A DNA stretch of 64,000 nt from Rhodeus uyekii (GCA_037043235.1 JAWRVZ010000030.1:4633501-4697500); one strand, 5' to 3'. Counted from the stretch's first letter, positions 21,335-31,558 are shown. Made by a program: numbers and translations. Notes: generated from the letters alone by a model not told the origin.

Positions 21335-22575
21335 ATATCAAGTTCAAGTTCAAGTTCAGTTTATTTGTAAAGCACATTTAAAAATGGCCAAAGGCCAACC
21401 AAAGTGCTGTACAACAGGATGAAAGAAAAGAAAACAAAATAAGAAATAAAAAGCAAAATAGAAAACAAAACAAAAATAGAAACAGTCAAAAGCAAAAACT
21501 GAGAGGCAGAGGCAAAGAGACATAGTCAAACCGTACACATATCCACATAAACACATATGTATACACATATATACATGCATAAACAACTGTATATACACAA
21601 AGACCCCAAATAATTACATATTAAACATCAACAAACGCAAGGGAGAAAAGATGGGTTTTAAGGCAAGATTTAAACTCAGATAAACTGGAAGCCATTCTAA
21701 CAGGGTCAGGAAGATTGTTCCATAGTGTGGGGCCGGCCACTTCAAAAGCTTGATTTCCCCTTGGCTTTAGGCGGGTTCTGGGGATCTTTAAGAGGAGTTT
21801 ATCCTCCGATCTCAGTTCTCTCACGGGAGTGTAAGGGTGAAGAAGATCGGTCAGGTAGGAGGGAGCCAGATTGTTTAGAGATTTGTAGACAAGTAGTAGA
21901 ATTTTGTATTGAATTCTAAACTGGGTAGGCAGCCAGTGAAGAGATCTCAGGAGGGGCGTAATGTGATCGGATTTATTACGCCTCTTAAGAAATCTAGCTG
22001 CCGCATTTTGGACTATTTGTAACCTAGAAATTTGCGCCTTTGAGATCCCGTAATAAAGGGAATTGCAGTAGTCCAGTCGCGATGTAATGAAGGCATGGAT
22101 AGCTGTCTCTAAAGAACCCTCGGAAAGGAAGGATTTAATTTTGGAGAGAGAGCGAAGATGGAAGAAACTAGAACCAACAACAGTGCTAATTTGCTTATCG
22201 AATTTTAAACAGTTGTCAAAAACCACTCCCAGATTCCTCACTTTGGGAGAGATAAATGAGCTTAATGACTCAAGATCAATAGGATTTTGTGTTCTGGAGT
22301 CAGAAGGGTTGAAGACACTGACTTCTGTTTTATCTGAGTTATTGAAAGAAAGTTATTGGAGAGCCAAGATTTAACATCGTCTAGACATGCTAATAGAGTA
22401 TGGAGAGTAGATTTTCCTTTTCTGGTTATAGGCAGATAGATTTGCATGTCATCGGCGTAGCAGTGGAAGGAAACGTTATGTTTGCTAAAGATAGAGCCCA
22501 AAGGAAGCAAGTAAAGAGAGAAAAGGGTAGGAGCTAGAATGGAGCCCTGAGGAACACCGCAGCATAGATTGCTTG
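21335..22575 (-). mobile_element. LINE (Rex1/L2-like), 5'-truncated, RT C-terminal half
   Basis: The minus strand from 22570 reads GVPQGSILAPTLFSLYLLPL and then HCYADDMQIYLP (the RT active-site YADD). After a frameshift near 22250, 22241-21621 is a 206-aa open frame: MRNLGVVFDNCLKFDKQI, then SRLDYCNSLYYG, then SLHWLPTQFRIQYKILLLVY, then LWNNLPDPVRMASSLSEFKS. The 3' UTR runs to 'agtttatttgtaaagcacat'. The endonuclease and upstream RT motifs are missing because of 5' truncation at about 22575. It is inactive, but the best preserved LINE in the window. Confidence 0.85.
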
Positions 22576-22779
22576 GATTGGAATATGCCCATTTAGATCA
22601 TTTAAATTATTTTTAAGTGAATTTTGGATGTAGTGTCCAGTTGCATGGTTTAAAACACTGCAGCAGAAATCACACTTTCCCAGGTGTGAATTTACTTTAT
22701 TTTTGGTAACTCGTGCATTCCACTGGCATCATCTCTTCTTGCCTTGACTTTTCCTGAACGTTCCCTACCACATTCAAGC

Positions 22780-23181
22780 TGTCGCAATACAGATGAAGAA
22801 AGGAACTGAGGATCCAAATGAAAGTAAAATAAAATGTATTCTCACATAAACACAAAAGGTGTTTCCAAACAAAATAAATCATCCAAAAATAACTCAGGTC
22901 CAGAAGAGAGGAGGAACCGGGGAACAGGAAGCAGGAGAGTGACGCAGGGACACAATGGGGAAATCACAGCAGCGATGGTCACAGAAGGCAGAAGAACTTT
23001 CAACTCACACCAGGGTTCTGCAACGATCTGACAAACAGGTGAGTGAGAGAGGTGATTAAATATGGAGAGAGGATCAGGTGGAGCAGTTGAAAGTGATGAT
23101 GATGTAATCAGTGACCATGCCTCCAACACAACCACACAAACATAGAGAGAGAATGTATCAATGAACCCATGAACTGTGACA
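22780..23181 (-). repeat. solo LTR with 5-bp target duplication
   Basis: On the minus strand it begins TGTCACAGTTCATGGG and ends ATTGCGACA. The 5-bp sequence caagc lies immediately on both sides (22775-22779 and 23182-23186). A TTTATTTTACTTTC stretch near the 3' part contains the polyadenylation-signal complement. No internal region, so it is a recombination product of a full element. Confidence 0.8.
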
Positions 23182-23186
23182 CAAGC

Positions 23187-23551
23187 AGACTCGGGTAACC
23201 TCACTACTGAAAAAAAACATATTAAACACATCACTTGGAGATAATTACAGACCTGTCTCTCTCCCACCAGTCTTAGCAATGTAGGGGAATTACAGTTAAG
23301 ACCCGAGGACCAGATATGTTGAATGAAGACCAGGAGCAGTCAATGCAGTGCAGTCAAATTTTTAAAATTTTAGTGAGGTTTAGTTTGCAGTTTCATCAGC
23401 AGAAGCAGCTTCAGGTTTCAAAAGGAGTTCGTAGGTCGCCCCACACACAATAACATTGTTACAGCAATTATACTCTAACAGAGGGTGCTAAGTACGTCAA
23501 TGATGATGGTTAAATTATTCTGATTGGCTAAGAAAGAAAGATAAACAAAAC
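23187..23551. other. spacer left of the DIRS element
   Basis: No gene was recognised. The trinucleotide aac at 23549-23551 matches the last three bases of the DIRS element, as expected for its GTT target. Confidence 0.4.
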
Positions 23552-23590
23552 GTCTCCGGTTACTATCGTAACCTCCGTTCCCTGAGAGAG

Positions 23591-23757
23591 GCGGGAACGA
23601 GACGGTGCATGGAAAAGATGCATTTGGGAACCTCCCCTTCACGTAAATTTCTGAAACCTTATAGGATAACGCCAGTTGACAACTGGCCAATTGTCGCGCA
23701 ATGCGCTCTGGCTGTCAGACAGTATAAATAGCATAAGCGCGGCACTTGCGTCAGAAT
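23591..23757. repeat. DIRS left inverted terminal repeat
   Basis: From 'gcgggaacgagacggtgcat' to 'cacttgcgtcagaat', the reverse complement of 28703-28869. The tip 23552-23590 ('gtctccggttactatcgtaa...') is unique to this end. Confidence 0.9.
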
Positions 23758-23805
23758 CATGACTGAACACGGCACAGCTGGTCAAGCGACGAACACGGCG
23801 GACGT

Positions 23806-23918
23806 TGCACCGTCTCGTTCCCGCCTCTCTCAGGGAACGGAGGTTACGATAGTAACCGGAGACGTTCCCTTTCGAGGGCGGGAACGAGACGGTGCATGGA
23901 AAAGATGCATTTGGGAAC
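23806..23918. repeat. DIRS internal complementary region
   Basis: Two adjoining arms: 23806-23863 is the reverse complement of the left extremity (ending 'gtaaccggagac'), and 23864-23918 is the reverse complement of the right extremity (starting 'gttccctttcgagggcggga'). They therefore form a template across the joined element ends, the hallmark of DIRS replication through a circular intermediate. Confidence 0.9.
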
Positions 23919-24295
23919 GGTGTTCAATCCCGCCGTGATTGAGACTTAGACCAGTCTGATACAGGGAAACATACACCAAACACAGCTCGTCCAATGGCAA
24001 CGTCGCCACGTGTGCTCACTACTGATAGGTGCAGCTAAGCCAATGAAATCTTAGCTAAAGCTTGTCAAAATTTGCATATCAGCAGCATGAAAAATAGCAG
24101 GCTGCGTTATTACAGGGCAGACGTGACTATTCAGAAAGCATTAAAGCACAACTAGTGTGAGCGCATAGCGTCAACGGCAAAGCGGTGACCGTGAGCACAT
24201 AAGCACAAACTACTGTACAGAAATCCCCAGCGTCAACAGCACAGCGGTAACAACTGTATTTTGAGAAAAGTAGCAATATCCCAGGAATAATTGAT

Positions 24296-25369
24296 TCAAT
24301 TACTCACCGAAAGCACTTGAGACGCCAAAGATGGAACATCCAGTTTATAAAACCTGGCGAAGGTGTTCTGAGAAGACCAGCCAGCAGCAAAACAGATATC
24401 CTGTATTGACGTACCTCTAGACCAGGCCCACGATGAGGCAATAGCTCTCGTCGAGTGAGCTCTGATGTTGAGAGGGCATTCCTGTCCCTGATTCGCATAA
24501 GCCAAAGCAATAGCGTCCACTATCCAGTGAGAAAGCCTCTGTTTAGAGACAGCATTTCCTCTAGTAGCGCCACCATAGCACACAAAGAGCTGGTCCGACT
24601 GTCGGAATGTGGCGGATCGGTCCAAGTAAATACGCAAAGCCCTGACGGGGCAGATAGCCCTCTGAGCGCCGATGTCCTGTGAGGTTGACGGCTCTGAAGA
24701 CAAGGCGAGCAGAGAAACTACTTGCGCTTTAAATGGAGTAGAGAGCGATTTTGGCACGAAGCCAGGTCTCGGCCGGAGAGTAACACTGCAGTCTCCGGGC
24801 CCGAAACGAATACAATCGTCACTCACTGAGAACGCATGCAAGTCCCCAATGCGCTTAGCCGATGCCAGTGCGAGAAGCAGCGCCGTCTTCTGTGAAAGCT
24901 CCTTAATCGCGACCGATTCCAAGGGCTCGAACGGCGGCAGAGAGAGAGCTCTCAGAACCAACGCCAAATCCCACGGCGGAACCGATGGGGGGCGTGGGGG
25001 GTGTAATCTCCTCGCACCTCTGAGAAATCTGACCATTAGTGGATGCCTCCCGATCGATTGCCCGTCGTCCGGTGAACGAAACGAGGCGACAGCGGCCACA
25101 TAGACCTTTAGAGTAGACGGAACACTCCCGTCATCCAGCCGGAGCTGTAAAAACTGTAACACATCTGACACGGGACAGCTCACCGGGTCGATATTGTGCT
25201 CGTTGCACCATTTCACGAACACTCCCCATTTCAGGGAATAAAGGCGTCTCGTGGAAGGTGCACGAGACTCCGCGAGAGTCTCCAGCACACTAGAAGGTAG
25301 TGCGAGCTCTTCTAAGGCCCCTGAAGCGGCCACGCGTGCAGGCTCCACAGCTCGGGGCTGGGATGCCAT
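24296..25369 (-). CDS. DIRS tyrosine recombinase
   Basis: Replaces integrase in DIRS elements, inserting a circular DNA copy by site-specific recombination. From the ATG at 25369, 357 codons are open. An N-terminal SAM-like core-binding domain (STRRLYSLKWGVFVKWCNEH...LQFLQLRLDDG...TLKVYVAAVASF) precedes the catalytic domain. Catalytic candidates are Arg in ASAKRIGDLHAFSV, the HxxR box in RAHSTRAIASSWAW, and GW...Tyr in AAGWSSQNTFARFYKLD. All are present, so this ORF looks intact, unlike the RT. The open frame extends upstream to 26230, but that stretch overlaps RT/RNase H in another frame and looks like shadow coding. The domain overlaps the end of RNase H by about 60 bp. Confidence 0.85.
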   Translation of the reverse strand: MASQPRAVEPARVAASGALEELALPSSVLETLAESRAPSTRRLYSLKWGVFVKWCNEHNIDPVSCPVSDVLQFLQLRLDDGSVPSTLKVYVAAVASFRSPDDGQSIGRHPLMVRFLRGARRLHPPRPPSVPPWDLALVLRALSLPPFEPLESVAIKELSQKTALLLALASAKRIGDLHAFSVSDDCIRFGPGDCSVTLRPRPGFVPKSLSTPFKAQVVSLLALSSEPSTSQDIGAQRAICPVRALRIYLDRSATFRQSDQLFVCYGGATRGNAVSKQRLSHWIVDAIALAYANQGQECPLNIRAHSTRAIASSWAWSRGTSIQDICFAAGWSSQNTFARFYKLDVPSLASQVLSVSN

Positions 25370-27673
25370 ATCTCGCCGCTCGCTTGAGACAGTAGATTCT
25401 TGCTGACGGGAATCCGCCACGGGGGGGCTGCCAGCAACTCTCGTAGGTCCGGGAACCAAGGCTGATTCGGCCAGTTCGGGGCGACTAGGATCACCGATGC
25501 TCTTTCCTCCCTTATTTTGCATAGGACTAAAGGCAGAATTTTTACCGGAGGAAACGCGTACAACCTGGCTCTCGGCCAACGCGATGTCAGAGCGTCCCCC
25601 GCTAGAGGGGCGTGCGACAGGGAGAAAAACAGCGGCCAGTGCGCGTTCTCGCTCGTCGCAAACAGATCCACTTCTGCCCTCCAGAAGCGATCCCAGATCA
25701 TTTGCACCACCTTTCAGTGAAGCCTCCACTCTCCGTGAGGAATCCCGTTCCTCGAAAGCATGTCCGCTCCGCGGTTTAGTACACCCGGGATGTGCGAAGC
25801 TCTGATGGAGAGGAGATGTTGATCTGCCCACAGCAGGAGGCTCGTTGACAGCTCGAACAGGGCCCTGGAGCGCACGCCGCCTTGGCGATTTATGTATGAA
25901 ACCACGGACATGTTGTCGGTGCGAATCAACACATGCTGCTGTTCTATTTGCGGCAGGAAAGCCCTTAGGGCCAAACATACCGCTTTCAGCTCCAGGCGGT
26001 TGATATGCCACTCGCTCTGTGACTCCGACCATAGACCGGAAGTCGGAACGCCCTCGCATGTTGCACCCCAACCTGAGCTCGACGCGTCTGTCGTCACTAC
26101 GGTGCGTGTCGTCACCAGCCCAAGGGGAACCCCCTGGCTGAACATGTCCTGATTGGACCATGGTTCCAGAGCGCTGATGCAGCTGCGGGAGATCGTGATG
26201 CGCATGCGCCCCGCTGTCCACGCTCTCCACGGGTCTTCAGCCACAACTGCAGTGGACGCATTCGCAGCAGACCAAGGTGGCACACTGAAGATGCTGACGC
26301 CATAAGACCGAGTAGCCTCTGAAAATCCCTCAGGGGAACAGACCGGTCCTGTCTGAAGCCACGCAGAGCCGAAGAGATGGTCTCTATGCGTTCCGGGGGG
26401 AGGCGGGCTCGCATCGCCACTGAGTCGAAGCACACACCTAGATATGTCATATACTGACTCGGGGTGAGCATGCTCTTCTGCATGTTCACTCGCAGGCCCA
26501 GTGACTCCAGATGATGAAGCAGCATGTCTGTATGTCTGATTAGCACCTCCCTTGTATGAGCTAGAATCAGCCAATCGTCCAGATAGTTTAGAATGCACAC
26601 TCCGCTCGCTCTGAGGGGGGAAAGTGCTGCATCCACACATTTTGAGAACGTGCGCGGTGTTAAAAGTGCAACAGAGTGGGTTTCGAACCCGGGTCTCTCG
26701 CGTGAAAGGTATACGCAGTGTCCGCTATACCACAGCACACCCAATGCCAGCCCGAACGGGAGCACGGCATACTGGTATGCTGAGCCCTCGAACGCGAATC
26801 TCAGGAAACGCCTGTGGCGTGGCGCAATCTGAATATGAAAATACGCATCTTTCAGATCTACGGACGCTAGCCAGTCCCCGGGACATACCTGTGCCAGTAT
26901 CTGCCTCAGCGTTGCCATCTTGAACGCGCGTTTGTGGAGCGCGCGGTTGATGGGTCTCAGATCCAGAATCGGACGGAGCCCCCCATCTTTCTTGGGCACC
27001 ACGAAATAGCGGCTGTAGAATCCGCTCTCTAGCTCGCTCGGAGGGACGCGCTCTATCGCTCCTTTCGCGAGCAGACTGTGAACTTCCTGTCTCAGAACAG
27101 GTGCGCTTTTTGAGGGAGCGCCAGAGACGGGACCACACCAGTGAAACGGGGCGGTCTGCGTCTGAACTGAAGAGAATAACCGTGCTGAATTATTCCCAGC
27201 AACCAACCTGAGATGCCTGGAATGGCCCTCCAAGCTTCCAGGAAATGATGAAGCGGAGGGTAGGCTGCACGCTGCTCGACGAGTGTCGGGAGCGGCGGGG
27301 AAATGTCGGCTACTATTGAGGGAGCAAGTGCATACTGTGGCTCCGCGCCGCTCTGGGGCAGGGCAAGCGACACAACACTGACAGAATGAGGAAGAAACAA
27401 CTCTTTTTGTGAACAAGCATTTGTTTTTATTATTGCATCCACACAAACCGGGTTTAACACACACACATTGCAATCGTCGCCCATACGAACAGAGGGGACA
27501 TAACGCACAACATGGTGTTTTGCGGGCGGCCCACCCGCGAGCTCTCTCTTCCTCTTGACGGGACCGTCAGGAAGATGGCTTGCCTGCGGGAGGCTGTGCG
27601 CCGTCACGACGGGGGCCCCCCCTGGGCGCGTGACGCCTCTTCCCGGGTCCCGCCCATTGCTTGCGTCGGACAT
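25312..27673 (-). pseudogene. DIRS reverse transcriptase / RNase H, broken
   Basis: Copies element RNA into DNA. Pieces in order: AWRAIPGISGWLLGIIQHGY (about 27240); VPKKDGGLRPILDLRPINRA; DWLASVDLKDAYFHIQIAPR; QYAVLPFGLAL; the YLDD active site in ILNYLDDWLILAH; KSMLTPSQYMTYLGV; then RNase H with TTDASSSGWGATCEG, RLELKAVCLALRAFL, LIRTDNMSVVSYINRQGG and HIPGVLNRGADMLSR; then a DLFATSENAHWPLFFSL tail ending at 25312. Lesions seen: a one-base shift in an A-run near 27110, another shift near 26235, and a TGA at 25711-25713. An in-frame 28-codon tRNA-like insertion (26658-26741) separates FGLAL from PRTFSKC. It is non-functional as read. Confidence 0.85.
26658..26741 (-). pseudogene. tRNA-like Pol III cassette inside the RT frame
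   Basis: A 74-nt tRNA-sized core at 26665-26738 (minus) carries an A-box-like TGGTATAGCGG and a B-box GGTTCGAAACC with the TTCGAAA T-loop. The anticodon-loop-like CTTTCAC would be TTC (Glu). GTGC at the start pairs with GCAC at the end, and TTTT follows directly. The anticodon stem pairs poorly, so this is probably a tRNA pseudogene or tRNA-derived insert. Compared with DIRS relatives, it adds 28 codons in frame between FGLAL and PRTFSKC. The outer edges GGTGT and ACACC are also complementary. Confidence 0.55.
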
Positions 27674-28673
27674 CCGGTTCCAGGCGAGCAGCCGCCGGAA
27701 CTGCAGCCGCCGATTGCTGTGTCACCGGTCTGTGGGGGAGGCGCGGCGCCGACGCCGACCGCGCCCTTGAGGGCTGCTGGTACGCGCGCCTCGGCATCAC
27801 GTGGCTCATCGCTTTCGCGCGCTTTTGCGCCTCGGAAAATTTTTCCATAACCGACTCGACTGCGCCATCAAAAAGGCCGGCGGCTGCAATTGGTGCGTTG
27901 AGGAGCATTTTCCGGTCTGAGTCCCTCGGGTCCGCCAGAGTTAGCCACAGGTGCCTCAGGAGTACCACTAAAAAAAACCCTAGAGCGGCCGATGGCTTGC
28001 GCGGACCGCTTGGTTGCCATGAGAGCGACGTTGTCGCTCTCAGGTCCCTCACATCCTCCGCGTCCATGCTGCCGGCGTCCAGCAATTGCACGGAAAAAAG
28101 GGGGGATCCCCTCCTAGCTCCAGCTTGCTGGCGGCTGGACTGGAGGAACCAGGAGTCCAGCTTACTTCTCGCGGGCTCCTGTGGAGCACTCCAGTCCAGG
28201 TCCAGCTCTCTAACTGCCCTCTCGAGGACCCTGACTAGCTCCTGCCGGAGGTCTAGAGGGCCCTCTGTGTCGAGGCACTCCGACGCCGCCCAGTCCCTGT
28301 CTGATGCAGCGAGGGATACCGAGTCCACGTCTCTGTCATCCTCGACCGGGAGGAAGTCCGCGAAGAGAACTGGTGATTGGGGGGACGGCAGAGTACGGCA
28401 TGCTGCGTCGTCACCGTCACCCCGCGAGTGTGTGGGGGGGACCGCCAGCGGCTCGACGGCGGCAGCGGACCCCTTCCCCGCGATACTGCGCGCTATGTCC
28501 CTCCTGGATCTCAGCGCGCGCCCCGGCAGATCCCCGCAGTGCGCGCAGGAGGACTCCAGCCGGGCATCCTCGGCGTGGGCCAGACCCAGACAGACGACGC
28601 AGCACGCGTGAGTATCCGGCGGGTCAATGGGACCCGCGCAACTTACCTTACATTTAGTTCCTGTTGATTCCAT
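27567..28673 (-). CDS. DIRS gag-like ORF1
   Basis: A 368-codon open frame beginning MESTGTKCKVSCAG 30 bp inside the right terminal repeat. Near the N-terminus, Cys residues are spaced CCVVCLGLAHAEDARLESSC and then AHC, the zinc-finger-like cluster of DIRS ORF1 proteins. The middle contains acidic and Ser-rich stretches, then LRHLWLTLADPRDSDRKMLL, a helix-rich segment typical of this ORF, and a basic Arg/Pro/Ala-rich C-terminus. It probably packages element RNA. No internal stop was seen, so it appears intact. Its end overlaps the start of ORF2 by about 107 bp. On the opposite strand, long GC-rich frames are shadows. Confidence 0.75.
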   Translation of the reverse strand: MESTGTKCKVSCAGPIDPPDTHACCVVCLGLAHAEDARLESSCAHCGDLPGRALRSRRDIARSIAGKGSAAAVEPLAVPPTHSRGDGDDAACRTLPSPQSPVLFADFLPVEDDRDVDSVSLAASDRDWAASECLDTEGPLDLRQELVRVLERAVRELDLDWSAPQEPARSKLDSWFLQSSRQQAGARRGSPLFSVQLLDAGSMDAEDVRDLRATTSLSWQPSGPRKPSAALGFFLVVLLRHLWLTLADPRDSDRKMLLNAPIAAAGLFDGAVESVMEKFSEAQKRAKAMSHVMPRRAYQQPSRARSASAPRLPHRPVTQQSAAAVPAAARLEPDVRRKQWAGPGKRRHAPRGGPRRDGAQPPAGKPSS

Positions 28674-28702
28674 AACTGTTCATAAGTCCGTGTGAAGGAA
28701 AT

Positions 28703-28869
28703 ATTCTGACGCAAGTGCCGCGCTTATGCTATTTATACTGTCTGACAGCCAGAGCGCATTGCGCGACAATTGGCCAGTTGTCAACTGGCGTTATCCTATA
28801 AGGTTTCAGAAATTTACGTGAAGGGGAGGTTCCCAAATGCATCTTTTCCATGCACCGTCTCGTTCCCGC
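28703..28869. repeat. DIRS right inverted terminal repeat
   Basis: Reverse complement of 23591-23757. Contains the TATAAATA motif reading into ORF1. The tip 28870-28883 ('ctcgaaagggaac') ends in aac, the reverse of the GTT recombination core. Confidence 0.9.
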
Positions 28870-28883
28870 CCTCGAAAGGGAAC

Positions 28884-29031
28884 TAGTAATTTTCCACTCA
28901 AGTACAGACAATCTGAAGCATGTCTTCGTTGATCACATGGTTGATGGGTTAGTGACGTGGCTTGTCGAGAACAACAAGTCATTCCATCTCCTTATGGTGC
29001 CAGTTAATTTCCTCACCAATACAGACCATAT

Positions 29032-29071
<40 letters not shown>

Positions 29072-29420
29072 ATACACAGCTTCTCCAAGGCTGAACTCAG
29101 CTCAGGCTCCAACTATCAACAGAGAGAATACCCAAAACATTCTGATAACATGTTCTCTGTTGAGAAATGCGGACAATATTCATCCTTACTCTATGGAAAA
29201 ATACAGAAAAGTAAAGAAAGGCTTTAACTAATAAAAAAAATCCCTAACTTGATAATAAATCCCTCTTTACAAATCATTCAAATAAGAAAAAGGAAAAGAA
29301 CATATGGACAAATAAAACAAAGAAAATAATATATATACAAGCGGCAATGGATTTCCGAATCGTCCTCACAGCAAAAGTACTTGAAAAGTACATGTTGTTT
29401 TCAACCAGGTATCATCTTTC
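28884..29420. other. spacer right of the DIRS element
   Basis: Holds a (CA)n run at 29035-29069. The plus-strand frame near 28905-29030 (DNLKHVFVDHMVDGLVTWLV) is open but unrecognised. It could be a short host or transposon remnant; no splice or family evidence supports it. Confidence 0.35.
29035..29069. repeat. (CA)n microsatellite
   Basis: Uninterrupted ca dinucleotides. A shorter one is at 29808-29826. Confidence 0.95.
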
Positions 29421-29434
29421 CTCCCACAAAATAA

Positions 29435-29960
29435 GCAGTTGGACATCAACCAGTCTGGTTTCAAGAAGAGCCATTCAAACGAGACTGCAATACTTTCAGC
29501 CAATGAAGCTCTAAGAATTGCAAAAGCTGATTCCAAAGCATCAGTTCTCTTCCTTTTGGATCTCTTGTTCTTCAAGGATTGCCATATCAAGGTCAGCCAG
29601 AAATCTAGGAGTAATCTTTGAGGACCAACTGACCTTCAAAGATCACATCGCAAAGGCAGCTCGATCATATAGATCATATATCACTCTCAAGAACATTTTC
29701 GTTCACCATTCCATGTGGGTGGAACGATCTTCCTGCCTTCATCCGGAATGCAGAAACCTTGTCAGTATTCAAAAGACTTTGGATCTTTTCTGTGAACACC
29801 TAACATGACACACACACACACACACATACCACCTCAACCACATAAAAATAAAAATAAACTTCCTCTTAGTCCATCTATTCTCCAGAATTGTACTACTTGT
29901 AAATGTAATGTTCAAAACTTTGTATTGTAAGCACTCTTGTGTACTTTTGCCTCAATGACT
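29435..29960 (+). repeat. LINE remnant with internal deletions
   Basis: Three non-adjacent LINE RT pieces are fused: DINQSGFKKSHSNETA...SVLFLLDL (about 29440-29570), then SARNLGVIFEDQLTFKDHIA (29598-29660), then WNDLPAFIRNAETLSVFKRL (29718-29780, another frame). These match RT palm, post-palm and C-terminal segments of the L2/Rex type, with the regions between missing. Confidence 0.65.
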
Positions 29961-29964
29961 CCAC

Positions 29965-31480
29965 TTCTCCCACAGTGCTGTTTGTGATGTCGAAGGGGGC
30001 GAGAGGTTGGGGTGGGGGAGAAGTCCACAATGTGGACAGTGACTGCAACCTCTAGTCTGTAAAAAGATTTACCACCGTTTTGGATAAGGACAATGACTCT
30101 TATAATTAGTTTATCATTAGTGGACGATAGGAATTTCCTGGTAGGAAAGCCCTCTCAGAAACTGATGCATATTGTTACAGTATTCAACATCATACATCAG
30201 TTCTCCAACAGAAGTATTCCACACCGTGGCTGCCATTCGGCGCCATCTTGCCATGTTTATTATTATGTGGTTATTATCAAATTGCAGGTTTTGTCAATAT
30301 ATAAATTATTTATACATGCAAAAAAAATTTTTTATTCATATTTTTTTTTATAAAAAATAACTTCCCCTCCCTCTTGCAATGACATATCTTCTCTAATGAT
30401 GTGTTTAAAGGTGTGAGGGCGGGGCAATCTGTGACTCACAAGATATCAACAAATAGCAAACAATATCTAACCATCTAATCTGTCTATTGACACACTCTAG
30501 TGCCATTTTGTAAGTATATTACATCATGGCAAATTAGTATTGTACTTTTTCTTATAATCTGCTTATTCTCCACTGACAGTTAGGATTAGGGATGGGCCTT
30601 CATGTTTACATTTAAAAAGTAAATTAAAAAATCACATGTTTCCAGATGAATCACATCAAACAAATTCAAATGAAAATGCCGCCTGGTAAAATAGTTGCAT
30701 CATAGTTGCATTGCAGTGATTTTGGGAAAAGCAGCGCTGTCATTTAGCGCAGGAGTTTTCAATCTTTCAGATCCCATGGACCCCCAAATATGATCATCCT
30801 TATGCGAGGGACCCCTAACTTAGAATTTAAAAAGTAACCTATTTTCAAGTATAAAGAGGCATTTAATAATATGGAACAAATAATAAATGTGTCAATTAAT
30901 TAGACTAACATTAAATATTTTGTATATTCTCTGTAGTAGGCTGTTATATGTATTAATTAAATACATTTATTTTTATTTTTACATTTGTATTTAACAAATG
31001 TTATTATTTTAATAACATGTTTTATGTAAATCAAAATGCATTTAACCTAGTTTTATTTTAATCAAATTTATTTAGTTAATGAATTTATTTAATCTTTTTT
31101 AATTATTTATTTATGTGTAGATTTTTATACTGCTTTTCTCTAAACTTTTATTAAGCAAATGTTTTGTAAAACAATGCATTAAATATTACGTCGGCTCGCG
31201 CTGAACAGGTAAAAAAAAATATATTTCAGACCGTATATGGTCATTTTTAAGGACGATTACGTGTCTGTGGGCGTGTCAGGATAAACCAACGCTTAAGAAG
31301 AACGGGAAGAGGAAGTTGTTTATGATACTTCAATAAAGAATTTAGACTCGTGATAAAAGTCTAAAAATTGTATAGAAGTCTTTCAGTTAATTTCCGACGG
31401 GTTAGTGTATGTTCCTGCAGATTGTGTGAGTGTTTATCTTCCACCCGTGACCCCCTCCCAGTATTGAGTTGGTCTGGTCG
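29965..31480. other. intergenic spacer upstream of myl12
   Basis: AT-rich, especially 30860-31150. The motif 'gttttcaatctttcagatcc' near 30750 resembles a dispersed fish repeat. No coding sequence is supported. The last 200 bp become GC-richer toward the myl12 promoter. Confidence 0.5.
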
Positions 31481-31499
31481 AGGCTCGCGGAAGCGACAT

Positions 31500-31558
31500 T
31501 GAAATCCGGAAGTTTGGGCGGTGGTTGAAACCAAGCAGCTGTCGATCTCGGGTGTTCG
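31500..31558 (+). other. myl12: myl12 non-coding exon 1 (proposed)
   Basis: GC-rich sequence ending 'tctcgggtgttcg' before a gtgaga donor at 31559. It is placed upstream of coding exon 2 with its acceptor at 32295-32298. The transcription start is not known; no TATA box is evident. Confidence 0.5.

Larger units (their letters stand above)
23552..28883 (-). mobile_element. DIRS-type tyrosine-recombinase retrotransposon
   Basis: A near-complete 5.33-kb element. Inverted terminal repeats lie at 23591-23757 and 28703-28869 (167 bp each), with unequal tips. An internal complementary region lies at 23806-23918. Coding order on the minus strand is a gag-like ORF (28673-27567), RT/RNase H (27673-25312, broken) and tyrosine recombinase (25369-24296). 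The absence of integrase and of a flanking duplication, and the GTT/AAC target core, all fit the DIRS order. A TATAAATA motif in the right terminal repeat (28731-28738, minus) is the likely promoter. An 84-bp tRNA-like cassette interrupts the RT frame without shifting it. Confidence 0.9.

Noticed and set aside
24672..25103. Plus-strand open frames of 75-143 codons across 24.4-25.8 kb and 27.5-28.7 kb
   Set aside because: They lie antisense to the DIRS recombinase, RT and gag ORFs in GC-rich sequence and show no family motifs, so they are shadow frames.
25370..26230. Upstream half of the 644-codon recombinase frame
   Set aside because: It overlaps recognisable RNase H coding in another frame and has no domain pattern of its own. 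The recombinase start was placed at 25369.
28905..29030. Open plus-strand stretch DNLKHVFVDHMVDGLVTWLV next to the DIRS element
   Set aside because: No splice sites, neighbours or recognised family support an exon. Kept only as a note in the spacer entry.
29035..29069. Possible CRISPR-like or satellite array from repeated short motifs
   Set aside because: These are dinucleotide microsatellites, and no spacer-repeat pattern occurs anywhere in the window.
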